64,000 nucleotides of DNA from the NCBI GenBank assembly GCA_944389935.1, contig CALXOE010000004.1:62001-126000 (forward strand). The letters are read 5' to 3'. Shown here piece by piece: positions 35,934-44,373 of this stretch (positions within the stretch are counted from its first letter, which is position 1; every line of letters starts with the position of its first letter). Position numbers and translations under genes: made by a program. A model generated the notes under the pieces. The model ran no database searches. It was not told where the DNA came from and saw only the letters and a list, made by a program, of their open reading frames with translations. The DNA is from an uncultured Victivallis sp. (GTDB taxonomy: Bacteria; Verrucomicrobiota; Lentisphaeria; Victivallales; Victivallaceae).

Positions 35934-36671
35934 TCAGAAACTGAAGTTCAGAATCGGAAACACCGGAATCCAGGCATCCTTGTTGTAATTGATCGCGCCG
36001 AACTGCACGCCCTTGCCGTTCGTCATATTCAGCAACCCGAGCTGCAGCGCGCCGCCGTCCTCACCGGCCTTGTTCACGAAACCGCACTGCACGCCGGTGA
36101 ACGGCCCGTCCGCAATGCTGACGGCCCCGGCCTGAAATCCGGTGAACCCTTTCGACAACGCCAGCGCGAGCCCGCCCTGAATACCGATAAAGTTCTTCGC
36201 CTGCGAAATGAACGCGAACTGCGCCCCCTGTACATCACCTGCCAGAGCATAGGGGCCGGTCGCCTGGAGGCCGTTCAATGAACCGGTGTTCAGCGCCGTC
36301 ACGAACGCCGCCTGAAGCCCGTTCAGATCACGGCTCTTGACCGCAACCCAGCTCGCCTGCCCGCCGTTGATCGTGTCGGTACCGGAATAGACCCACGAAA
36401 CCTCGAGCCCGAACACCCGGCCGACGCCGCCCGAAGCGACCCAGCCGGTCTTGAGCCCGTACACATTTGAATTCCACGTCGAATTCGGGACGTTCGGCAG
36501 AAACACGATCTGCAGAAACGTCCACTTGTCCAGCGGCTGCGGCGTGTCGGGATCGTTGTAATTGCCGAACGCTTTGGCCTGCACTTTCGGCTCAGGAACC
36601 GAGGCCGCTTCCGCAGCGAACACTCCAGCCAGACAGCCGACCATCAGCGAAAATACCAGAAACTTTTTCAT
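35934..36671 (-). CDS. Exported glycine-rich repeat protein (LA_2272-like)
   Basis: A 245-residue protein with a signal peptide (MKKFLVFSLMVGCLAGVFAAEA). The mature part is made of repeated strands of the pattern NGLQ/GxQ with small residues, such as DLNGLQAAFVTAL, GSLNGLQATGPYAL and FIGIQGGLALALSKGFTG. They resemble the LA_2272-type surface repeats of spirochaetes and others and should form a beta-rich fold. It ends in IPVFPILNFSF, with a terminal Phe, which fits an outer membrane beta-protein. The gene is a paralogue of the next one upstream, 22 bases away. Function is not known. Confidence 0.7.
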   Translation of the reverse strand: MKKFLVFSLMVGCLAGVFAAEAASVPEPKVQAKAFGNYNDPDTPQPLDKWTFLQIVFLPNVPNSTWNSNVYGLKTGWVASGGVGRVFGLEVSWVYSGTDTINGGQASWVAVKSRDLNGLQAAFVTALNTGSLNGLQATGPYALAGDVQGAQFAFISQAKNFIGIQGGLALALSKGFTGFQAGAVSIADGPFTGVQCGFVNKAGEDGGALQLGLLNMTNGKGVQFGAINYNKDAWIPVFPILNFSF

Positions 36672-36693
36672 CGTTCACTCCTCCGGAAGCTCT

Positions 36694-37194
36694 TCAGAAA
36701 TTGAAATTCACAATCGGCAGACAGAAGATCGGCCCGTTCTCGACAAAGTTCAGCAGCCCGATCTGAAACGTCTCGTCGTCGGCGAAATTCACGATCCCGA
36801 GCTGCAGTCCGCACACTTTCACGGACATGTTGACCAGCGAAAACTGAATCCCCGTTACCTCTTCCGCCTGGCAGGTGATGAGGCTGCACTGCAACCCGTT
36901 CACCTCATTGCTGCCGGCCCAGAGCACCGATGCCTCGACCCCGTTCACCGGAGCTTCTCCTCCGGAAATCGGCGCCCCGACCTTGACGCCGTAAGTCTCC
37001 GTGACCCCGGCGTCCGACGGAACTTCCGGGAAAAACTGCAGATTGATGAACGTCCATGGATAACTCTGCGGCTGCATCTTAGTCGCCGCGGCCGGGACCT
37101 GCGTCGGGGCGGCCGCCGCGGGTGCCGGTTCAGCCGCCGACACTCCAAGCGCCAGAAACGCGAGAATCGCCATGGCCAGGAATTGTTTTTTCAT
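36694..37194 (-). CDS. Exported glycine-rich repeat protein, paralogue (LA_2272-like)
   Basis: A 166-residue smaller paralogue of the neighbouring gene. Signal peptide MKKQFLAMAILAFLALGVSA, an Ala/Pro-rich linker (about 21-42) and repeats such as VNGVEASVLWAGSNEVNGLQ, followed by VTGIQFSLVNMSVKVCGLQL and GIVNFADDETFQIGLLNFV. The end, FCLPIVNFNF, again has the Phe-final beta-signal look. The ATG at 37194 is chosen over longer frames because GGAGG lies just upstream and a signal peptide follows. The pair is probably co-transcribed and may form a complex. Confidence 0.7.
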   Translation of the reverse strand: MKKQFLAMAILAFLALGVSAAEPAPAAAAPTQVPAAATKMQPQSYPWTFINLQFFPEVPSDAGVTETYGVKVGAPISGGEAPVNGVEASVLWAGSNEVNGLQCSLITCQAEEVTGIQFSLVNMSVKVCGLQLGIVNFADDETFQIGLLNFVENGPIFCLPIVNFNF

Positions 37195-37228
37195 CTCAAG
37201 TCCTCCTCTCTTAAGGTTAAAGGATACG

Positions 37229-38206
37229 TTAATATAAGCCGATTTTTCCCGGAATGCAAGCTGCCAACTCCTCCGGGAGCGGAGATTCCACCCGGATAAG
37301 CTCATTTGAAACCGGATGCCGCACCTCCAGCAGAGTCGAATGCAGCGCCTGACGCGACACAATCAGCTTCGCGCGATCCTCCGGCGTGACCTCCCGGGAA
37401 CGGATTTTCAAGTAGATTGCATCGTCCGGCCCGTAGAGCTTGTCGCCGAAAAGCGGATACCCGAGCGAGAAAAGCGTCGCGCGGATCTGGTGCAGTCTCC
37501 CCGTCTCCGGCACGGCGCGCACGAGAGAGCCTTTCGCTCCGCACAATTCCGGAATCAGGACCGTCCGCGCCGACTCGATCTCCAAAGCACCCTCCGGCGG
37601 GCGCTGCCCGAAGACGAAACGCCGTTTCTTGCGCACCGAGCTCGATGTATCTTTGATCAGAAAACCGTATGCCTCCACCCGTTCGGAAAAACTTCCGAAC
37701 ACCAGGGCGAGATACTCTTTCCGCATCGGCCACGAGGGTTTGCACAGTTTCGCCGCGGCCGCCGGATTCTTCGCGGCGATCAGCAGCCCCGAGGTCTCGC
37801 GGTCGAGCCGGTTCACAAGGTGAATCCGCCCGTACTTCGTACAGAGCAGATGCCAGAGCGTATGACGGAAAAACGGCCCGGAGGGGTGCACACAGAGATT
37901 CCCCGGCTTATCCACGATCAGCAACTCCTCATCCTCATAGGCGACTCGATACGTGAGCTCCGCCTCCGGTTCGGGCAGGTCTCCCGGAAAATATTCGAGT
38001 TTGTCGTGCAGCGCCAGAATCTGCTCCGGTCGCGCGGGGGCGTCGTTCACCATGATCTCGCCGCGCGCGATCCGCTCACGCCACTCATCGAGACTGCGAT
38101 AGGTGAAACGGGCGGCCAGATAATCGTCGAGCCGCAGCCCTGTACCGCTCCAGTCGATCGAGCTGCGGATCACCCGCCGCGTCAGATCCTCGAATTGATT
38201 CTTCAC
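37229..38206 (-). CDS. RluA-family pseudouridine synthase
   Basis: Isomerises specific uridines in rRNA or tRNA. The 325-residue protein has an N-terminal S4-like segment (about 20-60, DDYLAARFTYRSLDEWRERI), motif VDKPGNLCVHPSG (about 98-110) and the catalytic motif VNRLDRETSGLLIAAK, with Asp in NRLDRET replacing the more common HRLDRET. The C-terminal PETGRLHQIRATLFSLGYPL is also typical. It starts at a GTG with AAGGATC upstream. The target site cannot be told. It is the last gene before the terminator of the pseudopilin operon, but transcribed separately by its own start. Confidence 0.9.
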   Translation of the reverse strand: MKNQFEDLTRRVIRSSIDWSGTGLRLDDYLAARFTYRSLDEWRERIARGEIMVNDAPARPEQILALHDKLEYFPGDLPEPEAELTYRVAYEDEELLIVDKPGNLCVHPSGPFFRHTLWHLLCTKYGRIHLVNRLDRETSGLLIAAKNPAAAAKLCKPSWPMRKEYLALVFGSFSERVEAYGFLIKDTSSSVRKKRRFVFGQRPPEGALEIESARTVLIPELCGAKGSLVRAVPETGRLHQIRATLFSLGYPLFGDKLYGPDDAIYLKIRSREVTPEDRAKLIVSRQALHSTLLEVRHPVSNELIRVESPLPEELAACIPGKIGLY

Positions 38207-38230
38207 GATTGTTGATCCTTTCCTTGACAG

Positions 38231-38262
38231 AAAAAAGGGCGGAGGAGCCGCCTCCCCCGCCC
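38231..38262 (-). terminator. Rho-independent terminator after the GspK-like gene
   Basis: On the minus strand a GC-rich hairpin (GGGCGGGGGAGG pairing with CTCCTCCGCCC) is followed by six T (A-run 38231-38236). It lies 17 bases after the stop of the giant GspK-like gene and ends the four-gene pseudopilin operon. Confidence 0.75.
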
Positions 38263-38279
38263 GCAGGAAATGCCTCCCG

Positions 38280-41200
38280 TCACTCGATATACTCGATCTG
38301 CCGGACGATGATCTGCCCCGTCGTCGGATTGTTCTCCATCGTCACAAGCAGCTTGACTTCGCCCGTGATCTCGTCGAAGTAGAGATACTTGTCGTTCGCG
38401 GGGAAATCCGCCGGGAACGTGCTGTCGTCCTCTTCCACGTCGAACTGACCGTAATCACAATCGCTCTTCGTTTCGACGGATCCGTCGTACTTGATCCGGG
38501 AGATCGGCCCCTTCAGGTCCCGGATCGTCTGGGCGACCACGACGAACCGGATCATATTCGAGACACTGTTGCTCCCCTTGATCAGGTTGATCGTCTTGCC
38601 GATGATCTCTTCACGCTGGGCATCCGGGAGAGTGTCGTAGTTCGTGACGATCCCGAAACCGTTCGCGAGGCAGCGCTCGTCATCCGTTTTCCAGGCGAGG
38701 AACTGGGCGCGGTTTTCAAACGGATCCTTGTAATTCGGATAAGTGGCGCTGAACTTGTCGACCGCCTGCTTCATGGCATCCACCACGGCGGAATCCGTGG
38801 CAGCTCCCCACGAGATCTGCGTACCGGGGATCGGCTGACCATCCCCGGGGAATGTATCGCCGAACAGATCTCCGATCGACTGTCCGCGGTAGATGTTGTA
38901 GAAGAGCGCACTGCCCATCTGGTCATCCCACGTCGTGTAATCCGGATTCAACGTCAGATTATTCGACAGCATATTGACGTTGAGCTTGCCGTAGCAGTAG
39001 GCGCCGTCGGCGATTTTCACCTGCTCCAGCAGACCGCCGTCGCCGCCGGCGAACGAGGTACCGCTCTCCTCCCAGGTCGAATCTCCGTCGCCGGGCTGAC
39101 GCATATCCTCATTCCGGATCGGCTCGGTCTCGGCACCGGGACGCATGGCGTTCGTCAAGTTGATCGTCTGCCACGCTTTTCCACGATGGATCACGCCCAG
39201 CTCCCACAGCGAACGCATCGGCGCATTCCGGATATACGCGGTAGAGAGGTGACTGTCCGTGGAGGTATCCGCATCCGTCTGCCAGGCCGGATCTTCGACG
39301 GTCTCGTAATCGCCGACGACGACTTCAACCGAGGCTTCATTCAATTCCGTCTCCCGTCCGGAGGGGTTCGAGACATCCTTGTTCACGAGTCCGTCCCCCC
39401 AGGAGGAATCGAGGGAAGTTGCCGCAAAATCAACTTTCATCGAAAGCACACCATCATCGTAAGGATTCGCATCCGGCGTGGAGGTGGTTTTGTCACTGTC
39501 GTATTCGACCCAGGCGATGTCGCTGAACGTCCGCCAGTCGCTGGCATCCTCATCGTAACCATCACCCTTGAGATTCTCTTTCACGTTCAGATTCTGGCGC
39601 GGATCGCGCGCCTGCATGCCGGCAAGATAGATCTTCTGATCCTTGACATCCACGGCGAACGTGCCGGTTCCTCCGGCATTGATATCGATAAAACCGGCAT
39701 TCTCGCCGCTCGCCTGATAGCCCTCGACATTCTGGAACAGGGAAATTTCCGGGGAGGTGTAACTCTTATCCCAGCGGACAAAGTCGACACCGACCTCCTT
39801 CGTCGCAGCTCCGACACTCTCCTGTTTGGTCAATGTCATGCCCTGAACCTTGAAGTCAAACGGCTTCACCGCGAAACTCACATGCGTGAGCTCGACACTC
39901 GAGGAGTATTTCCCGGTGACGACGTCGGAAATCACTCCATTCTCGTCGCCGGACAACTCGACCGTGGAATCCGAAAGCGAGAGGTTCAGGTGATTCACGG
40001 CATAACCCGATTTCCAGAGACCCGTGGCGAACACGATCTCCCGGATGTCGGAAACCGGAGACTCTTCCGTGCCGGTCGCAAGTTTGATCGGGAACGTTTT
40101 TTCCGCGGTCACCGTCGTCTCCTCCTGCGGGGAGGTCTCGGTCGCCTTGTATGTGATCTTGATCTTCGCTTTCACTTCCAGATTGAATGTGAACCCGGAA
40201 GCCGGGAGATTCACGTAGAGCGTATACGGATCCGACGGGGTCTCCTCGTAAATGCTGATGAGTTCCGCCGCGAGATCGGCGTTCACGTCCGCCTTGATTT
40301 TCATGCCGGTGGCGGAGGTGGTGTTCTCCACGGTCGGATTGATGTTGAAACCGAATGCGAACTCGTTGATGTACGGAGTTTTTTCATTGCCCGTATACTT
40401 CGGCCATCCGGTTGAGATATCGGAAGTATTGAGATTCTCTTTCCACAATTCGGCGCTCACGTCGGAGGTGGGAATCGAATCGCTGTCGCAGTAGTCGTTC
40501 AGATTCGCGGCGATCTGATGCCGGCGGACCGCGAGCGACTCGAAGCTGCCGGAGGAGTTCCCGATGAATTTCAGAAACGGCAGACCGACTCCGGCCGGGG
40601 TCCATTTGTCGGTGATCTTGAATTCGATGCTGTCCCCCGCAAGTTTCTCAACGACCTCTTTGGAGTTCCAGCCGCTCGCAGAGAGCCCGTCGAACCGGTC
40701 ATACCACTCGTCGGAAATCGTCCCGGCATCGGAATCGAGTTCGCCGAGGTTGAAACGGTGATAATACTCCCGGGACTGCCCGGACGGGTTGTAAAGATAA
40801 TACTCGGGATCAGCTGCGACCGTTCCATCAATGAACCAGCGTCTCAACCACGCCTCTTTGTTCTCCTTGTCCGTGGCGAAAAGCGTATCTTTATACGCAT
40901 TGAAAAACGCATCGAATGTCGAGGCCTCCATGTCATCCTCGTTCGCCGGAGCCTCGGAGGTCTCCCACCCGTTCAAAACGGTGGTCTCGTTGAGATTGAG
41001 CTCGTTGATGTCCGCGCCGATCCGGATCCGCCACGGCTTCCGCGACGGGTCGCCCTGATTGTAAACGCCGCGCAGATTGTGATCGAGATTGATCTGCGCC
41101 GTGGTGGTCATGGGAATCAGCTGATACGCAACCCGGCCGACGATCCTGTCCTCGCCGTCCTCATCCTCCGCCGTGATGTAGGACCACTCGCCCCGCAGGT

Positions 41201-41621
41201 CGGATGCGATATCGTAAGTCGTAAGCCAGGTGCCGGGAATCAGTTTGGAATCCTCGTTACGCAAACCGTCCGCAGCGGCGATGTCCAAGTGATTCGGTTC
41301 CCCGCCCGCCGTGCCGACGAGGTCGTAATAACTGCGGACATCCATGAAGTTGGCCGGTATGAAAGATGTATAAGCCGCTCCGGTCGGCGGATTCGTCGCC
41401 TTGTACTGGTAATACATCAGGGAAATCGCCATGCGGCTGATCGCCGACTGTGCAAGCATCTTCGCCTGACTGCGGCTGCTGTTGTTGTTCGCGATCTTCT
41501 GCGCCAGCAGCGAATTCGCCACAAACGCCAGTCCCATGATGAGCAGCAGCGAAAGAACCCCGAGTGCGAACAACAGGGCAACTCCGCGCTGATTTTGCTG
41601 GTATGTTCTTCTCTTTTTCAT
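38280..41621 (-). CDS. Giant GspK-like minor pseudopilin
   Basis: The 1113-residue protein begins with a type II secretion-type prepilin leader: basic MKKRRTYQQNQRG, then a hydrophobic helix VALLFALGVLSLLLIMGLA. As in GspK the helix has no Glu at +5 (Phe here) and the -1 residue is Gly. Classical GspK has about 320 residues, so an extra 700-800 residues form a large periplasmic head rich in Ser, Thr, Asp and Tyr. Much of this extra part shows no recognised domain. GspK caps the pseudopilus tip in type II secretion. It is the last gene of an H-I-J-K operon, 15 bases after GspJ. The 22 kb around holds only one further secretion gene set. Confidence 0.75.
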   Translation of the reverse strand: MKKRRTYQQNQRGVALLFALGVLSLLLIMGLAFVANSLLAQKIANNNSSRSQAKMLAQSAISRMAISLMYYQYKATNPPTGAAYTSFIPANFMDVRSYYDLVGTAGGEPNHLDIAAADGLRNEDSKLIPGTWLTTYDIASDLRGEWSYITAEDEDGEDRIVGRVAYQLIPMTTTAQINLDHNLRGVYNQGDPSRKPWRIRIGADINELNLNETTVLNGWETSEAPANEDDMEASTFDAFFNAYKDTLFATDKENKEAWLRRWFIDGTVAADPEYYLYNPSGQSREYYHRFNLGELDSDAGTISDEWYDRFDGLSASGWNSKEVVEKLAGDSIEFKITDKWTPAGVGLPFLKFIGNSSGSFESLAVRRHQIAANLNDYCDSDSIPTSDVSAELWKENLNTSDISTGWPKYTGNEKTPYINEFAFGFNINPTVENTTSATGMKIKADVNADLAAELISIYEETPSDPYTLYVNLPASGFTFNLEVKAKIKITYKATETSPQEETTVTAEKTFPIKLATGTEESPVSDIREIVFATGLWKSGYAVNHLNLSLSDSTVELSGDENGVISDVVTGKYSSSVELTHVSFAVKPFDFKVQGMTLTKQESVGAATKEVGVDFVRWDKSYTSPEISLFQNVEGYQASGENAGFIDINAGGTGTFAVDVKDQKIYLAGMQARDPRQNLNVKENLKGDGYDEDASDWRTFSDIAWVEYDSDKTTSTPDANPYDDGVLSMKVDFAATSLDSSWGDGLVNKDVSNPSGRETELNEASVEVVVGDYETVEDPAWQTDADTSTDSHLSTAYIRNAPMRSLWELGVIHRGKAWQTINLTNAMRPGAETEPIRNEDMRQPGDGDSTWEESGTSFAGGDGGLLEQVKIADGAYCYGKLNVNMLSNNLTLNPDYTTWDDQMGSALFYNIYRGQSIGDLFGDTFPGDGQPIPGTQISWGAATDSAVVDAMKQAVDKFSATYPNYKDPFENRAQFLAWKTDDERCLANGFGIVTNYDTLPDAQREEIIGKTINLIKGSNSVSNMIRFVVVAQTIRDLKGPISRIKYDGSVETKSDCDYGQFDVEEDDSTFPADFPANDKYLYFDEITGEVKLLVTMENNPTTGQIIVRQIEYIE

Positions 41622-41636
41622 AGCCGATCAATCCTG

Positions 41637-42506
41637 TTATTCTTTGATGTTCATTCGTGACTGTTCGCCGATGAAAACCGTGCGTGAAAACGTGTAGGCA
41701 TGCGTTTTCCGGAACTGGACGCGCGCGTTGTCGGTCGATTCGATCTCCTCGGTATTGCCGTCATCACTGCCGCTCATCGATTTCCAGATCGTGAAATCCG
41801 CCGGGGAAAGCATCGTCAATTTCAATTCCACCATGAACGGAAACTCATCGTAGTTGGTCGTGGAGTCCGAAATCTTCCTGAACCCGGTGGCGGCGTCGAA
41901 ATCAAGCTCGTAGGGAGTGATCTCAAACGAAGTCACGTTGCGCACGAGCACGGAACCGTAAGGTTCGGACCGGTCCGGATCTTCCGTCGTATTCTTGAGC
42001 TGCCCGTCGAGCTTGTCGACCACCCCCGACAGAGCCGCGTTGAAATCCGTAACCGGCTCGAGTCCGTACGGGGGGAAATATTTGGTAAAATCACTCTCCT
42101 CGCTGCAGAAAACCGCGATTTTGAGTTCATCATCCTGACCGGTGGAGGGAGATTTCGACTCGTCCCCGAGCTGGAACGATACGTACTTCAGCCGTCCGCC
42201 GGGCAGATTCTGCATCGACTGCGTCGCAAAGTAGATCTTGTGCCGATACTCTTTGCTCCGGTTGATGCGGAACGGAATTCCGCCCTCGCTGTAAAACGAA
42301 TTCTGCAGCATCGTCGTCATCACATCCATCGCGACGCGCGCATCCGCATAAAGGCTGTTCCGCTGTTCCATCGACTGCCAGAGCCGCTGGGAGCCGACGA
42401 AGAACTGCAGAATGAATCCGAGGATAATCAGGAGGACTCCCATGGAGACCAGGAGCTCCACCAGCGTGAATCGGCGCTTCGCCGTATTGATTGCCTGCTT
42501 TCTCAT
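41637..42506 (-). CDS. GspJ-like minor pseudopilin
   Basis: A 289-residue pseudopilin with a short leader MRKQAINTAKRR and the class III helix FTLVELLVSMGVLLIILGFI with Glu at +5. The -1 residue is Arg, not Gly. The long head with QFFVGSQRLWQSMEQRNSLY and a C-terminal RTVFIGEQSRMNIKE fits GspJ/PilW. AGGAG lies nine bases before the ATG at 42506. It should sit in the inner membrane and join the pseudopilus tip with GspI and GspK. Its position between GspI- and GspK-like genes supports the name. Confidence 0.75.
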   Translation of the reverse strand: MRKQAINTAKRRFTLVELLVSMGVLLIILGFILQFFVGSQRLWQSMEQRNSLYADARVAMDVMTTMLQNSFYSEGGIPFRINRSKEYRHKIYFATQSMQNLPGGRLKYVSFQLGDESKSPSTGQDDELKIAVFCSEESDFTKYFPPYGLEPVTDFNAALSGVVDKLDGQLKNTTEDPDRSEPYGSVLVRNVTSFEITPYELDFDAATGFRKISDSTTNYDEFPFMVELKLTMLSPADFTIWKSMSGSDDGNTEEIESTDNARVQFRKTHAYTFSRTVFIGEQSRMNIKE

Positions 42507-42526
42507 CTCAAACTCCTGTTTCTCTA

Positions 42527-43264
42527 TCAATCATAATACCGGTAAGCCTCATTGAAAATCTCCTGCCGGAACAGCCGCTTCTCCCGCTGATCGTAAGGTG
42601 CCTGCGCCGGCCAGCTGATCTCGATGCAGAGCACGGTCGCATACTGGTTGACCGAGTCGCTGCTGTAACTGGAGGGGTTCACAGTCACTTCCGTATAATC
42701 GTTATCAGCGGCATCCAGCGCATAGAACGAATACTCTTCTCTCCAGACTTTCACAACCGCCGCAAAATCGACGATATCCCCCGTCATCTGCTTGTAGAGG
42801 AACGCGCTGTTCTCATAAGAACTGCCGCTGCTCTGGAGCAGATAGAGATTGTCCGTAATGCTCCGGGCGCCGCCTTTCTTATAGTCATCGCTGAGAGGGT
42901 CGATCCCCTCGTATTTCGTGCCGCTCCTGGGCTCGCCGAGATCCTTGACCTGATTGTAACTTGTGGCGATCTTATTCGAGAAGAAAAACTCACTTTGCGA
43001 GGGAGCCGATGGAGTCTCCCCCGCCTCGACCGTGCTCTTCCGGTCATCCGCGATCTTCGCCCATTCGGCGGCGCAGCCCGCCCGGAGAAATCCCATCAGG
43101 TACTCGCCGATATCCGCGAGGTTGTTGTCCGCAATCGCCGACTTGTTCGCGTTGATCCCGACCGGGAACAGCACGAGAATACTCGACATGCCGATCGCCA
43201 GCACCGCGAGCGCAAGCGCGATTTCGACCATATTGAAACAGTGTTTGACCAATCGCTTTTTCAT
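42527..43264 (-). CDS. GspI/PilV-like minor pseudopilin
   Basis: A 245-residue pseudopilin whose leader MKKRLVKHC precedes FNMVEIALALAVLAIGMSSI, so the +1 Phe and +5 Glu are kept while the -1 residue is Cys. The VEIALALAVLAIGM core is typical for GspI and PilV. The head region ends with an Asp/Tyr-rich tail. It lies 18 bases after the GspH-like gene and 20 before the GspJ-like start. GspI is thought to nucleate the pseudopilus tip. Length is roughly twice the usual 120. Confidence 0.75.
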   Translation of the reverse strand: MKKRLVKHCFNMVEIALALAVLAIGMSSILVLFPVGINANKSAIADNNLADIGEYLMGFLRAGCAAEWAKIADDRKSTVEAGETPSAPSQSEFFFSNKIATSYNQVKDLGEPRSGTKYEGIDPLSDDYKKGGARSITDNLYLLQSSGSSYENSAFLYKQMTGDIVDFAAVVKVWREEYSFYALDAADNDYTEVTVNPSSYSSDSVNQYATVLCIEISWPAQAPYDQREKRLFRQEIFNEAYRYYD

Positions 43265-43282
43265 TTCATCGAATCCCTTTCA

Positions 43283-44038
43283 TCACTCCGGAAGCGGATA
43301 ATACTCGACCCGGCCGGTGAATTTATTGATCGAAAGCATCTTCCAGTTGACCGGATTGCCGTCGGCATCTTTCGTGGGATAGACAATTGTGTCTCCATTC
43401 GGAACCGCCTCGGCGATCACCAGCCGCAGATCCTGATCCCCGACCAGCCCGCCGTAGGGGGAAAACACCACGAGACAGCACTTCACATCCGCCGAGTTCG
43501 GTGTGGTGCCGTCATTGCTGTCCAGATTGCCGTAACGCAGATTCTTCAGATCGGCAAGCGCGTCAAATTCATCGTCGGACTCGGTGGATTTCGCCACATC
43601 CTTGACGCCGTCGCCCATTTTATAGTCATTGTAATCACTGTCATCTTTCGCCATCACGCGGACCAGCATCGCGCCGTCCGGGGCGTTCTTCCACTCCTGC
43701 CCATCCACCCAGCGGACAAACTCCCAGCCGCTGGTACCGGATTTCACATATGCGAGACGGAAACCGCCGTGACTGAACGGCTGCACCAGACTCAGCGACT
43801 CATCTTCCCAGGCACTCCGGTCGTTCGGCAGCACCAGCGCCACGTACTTCCGGCTCCGGACGGCCTGCGACTGCGCCTGCTCCAACCCGAGCTTCAGCCC
43901 CGACGCCAGCTGATCGACCCGGTTCCCGCGGATCATCCTGTTGAAGGCGGGCAGCATCAGAGACATAATCAGTCCCATCAGCAGCATCACCACGAGCAGC
44001 TCTATGAGCGTGAATCTTCGACGGCCTCTCTCTTTCAT
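43283..44038 (-). CDS. GspH/FimT-like minor pseudopilin
   Basis: A 251-residue pseudopilin starting MKERGRRR and then [21 protein letters not shown], with +5 Glu and -1 Arg. A LASGLKLGLEQAQSQAVRSRKYV stretch (about residues 43-65) is typical of GspH/FimT, and the C-terminus with VNWKMLSINKFTGRVEYYPL closes a beta-sandwich. The ATG at 44038 is chosen because it gives a leader of eight residues; a longer frame to 44089 would be unusual. It heads the four-gene operon and is preceded by a well-spaced promoter. Confidence 0.78.
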   Translation of the reverse strand: MKERGRRRFTLIELLVVMLLMGLIMSLMLPAFNRMIRGNRVDQLASGLKLGLEQAQSQAVRSRKYVALVLPNDRSAWEDESLSLVQPFSHGGFRLAYVKSGTSGWEFVRWVDGQEWKNAPDGAMLVRVMAKDDSDYNDYKMGDGVKDVAKSTESDDEFDALADLKNLRYGNLDSNDGTTPNSADVKCCLVVFSPYGGLVGDQDLRLVIAEAVPNGDTIVYPTKDADGNPVNWKMLSINKFTGRVEYYPLPE

Positions 44039-44121
44039 AACCTCTATTCCAACCAGTTTTTTACCCAAACGACGACTCATTCGTTCCATCTCGGAAAGAA
44101 ATTCCTTTTTCCACCGATTCT

Positions 44122-44150
44122 ACTATAAGAGCGTGAATTCCATTTTTCAA
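44122..44150 (-). promoter_or_regulatory. Promoter of the pseudopilin (GspHIJK-like) operon
   Basis: On the minus strand TTGAAA (44145-44150), exactly 17 bases and TATAGT (44122-44127). Start near 44115, about 77 bases before the ATG at 44038. Confidence 0.55.
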
Positions 44151-44177
44151 TCCGCTCTCCGGAACTTTTTTCAAAAA

Positions 44178-44243
44178 TTATCCGTCACTTATCCGTTTTT
44201 TCCCAAATCGCCCATGAGGTGAAATGACGGAAAAGTGACGGAT
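44178..44243. repeat. Iterated TCCGTCAC/GTGACGGA elements between divergent promoters
   Basis: ATCCGTCACTT (44180-44190) is the exact complement of AAGTGACGGAT (44233-44243). Each arm carries a second half site: TTATCCGT occurs twice, 11 bases apart, on the left; TGACGGA occurs twice, 10-11 bases apart, on the right. One helical turn between copies fits cooperative protein binding. The block lies about 28 bases upstream of the -35 of the pseudopilin operon and about 56 bases upstream of the FKBP -35. A 42-base loop makes a plain terminator unlikely. Confidence 0.55.
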
Positions 44244-44298
44244 CACCGGCTTTCCGCCTCAAATTGCCAAAAACCGCGCGATTTTCCCGCCCGGCGAC

Positions 44299-44327
44299 TT
44301 GAAAAGCCGCCCTCCCCGCGGTACTGT
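44299..44327 (+). promoter_or_regulatory. Promoter for the FKBP gene
   Basis: TTGAAA (44299-44304), 17 bases and TACTGT (44322-44327). The start would be near 44334, 40 bases before the ATG at 44374. Confidence 0.5.
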
Positions 44328-44373
44328 ATCTCAATTTCGGAATTTCCCATCATCAAATCGATCAAGGAGCATC

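Noticed and set aside
42491..44128. Plus-strand open frame of 545 codons
   Set aside because: Antisense to the GspI- and GspH-like genes, which have prepilin leaders, promoter and operon order.
44178..44243. TTATCCGT motifs as DnaA boxes or a replication origin
   Set aside because: They lack the CACA end of DnaA boxes and no dnaA, dnaN or AT-rich unwinding region lies near.
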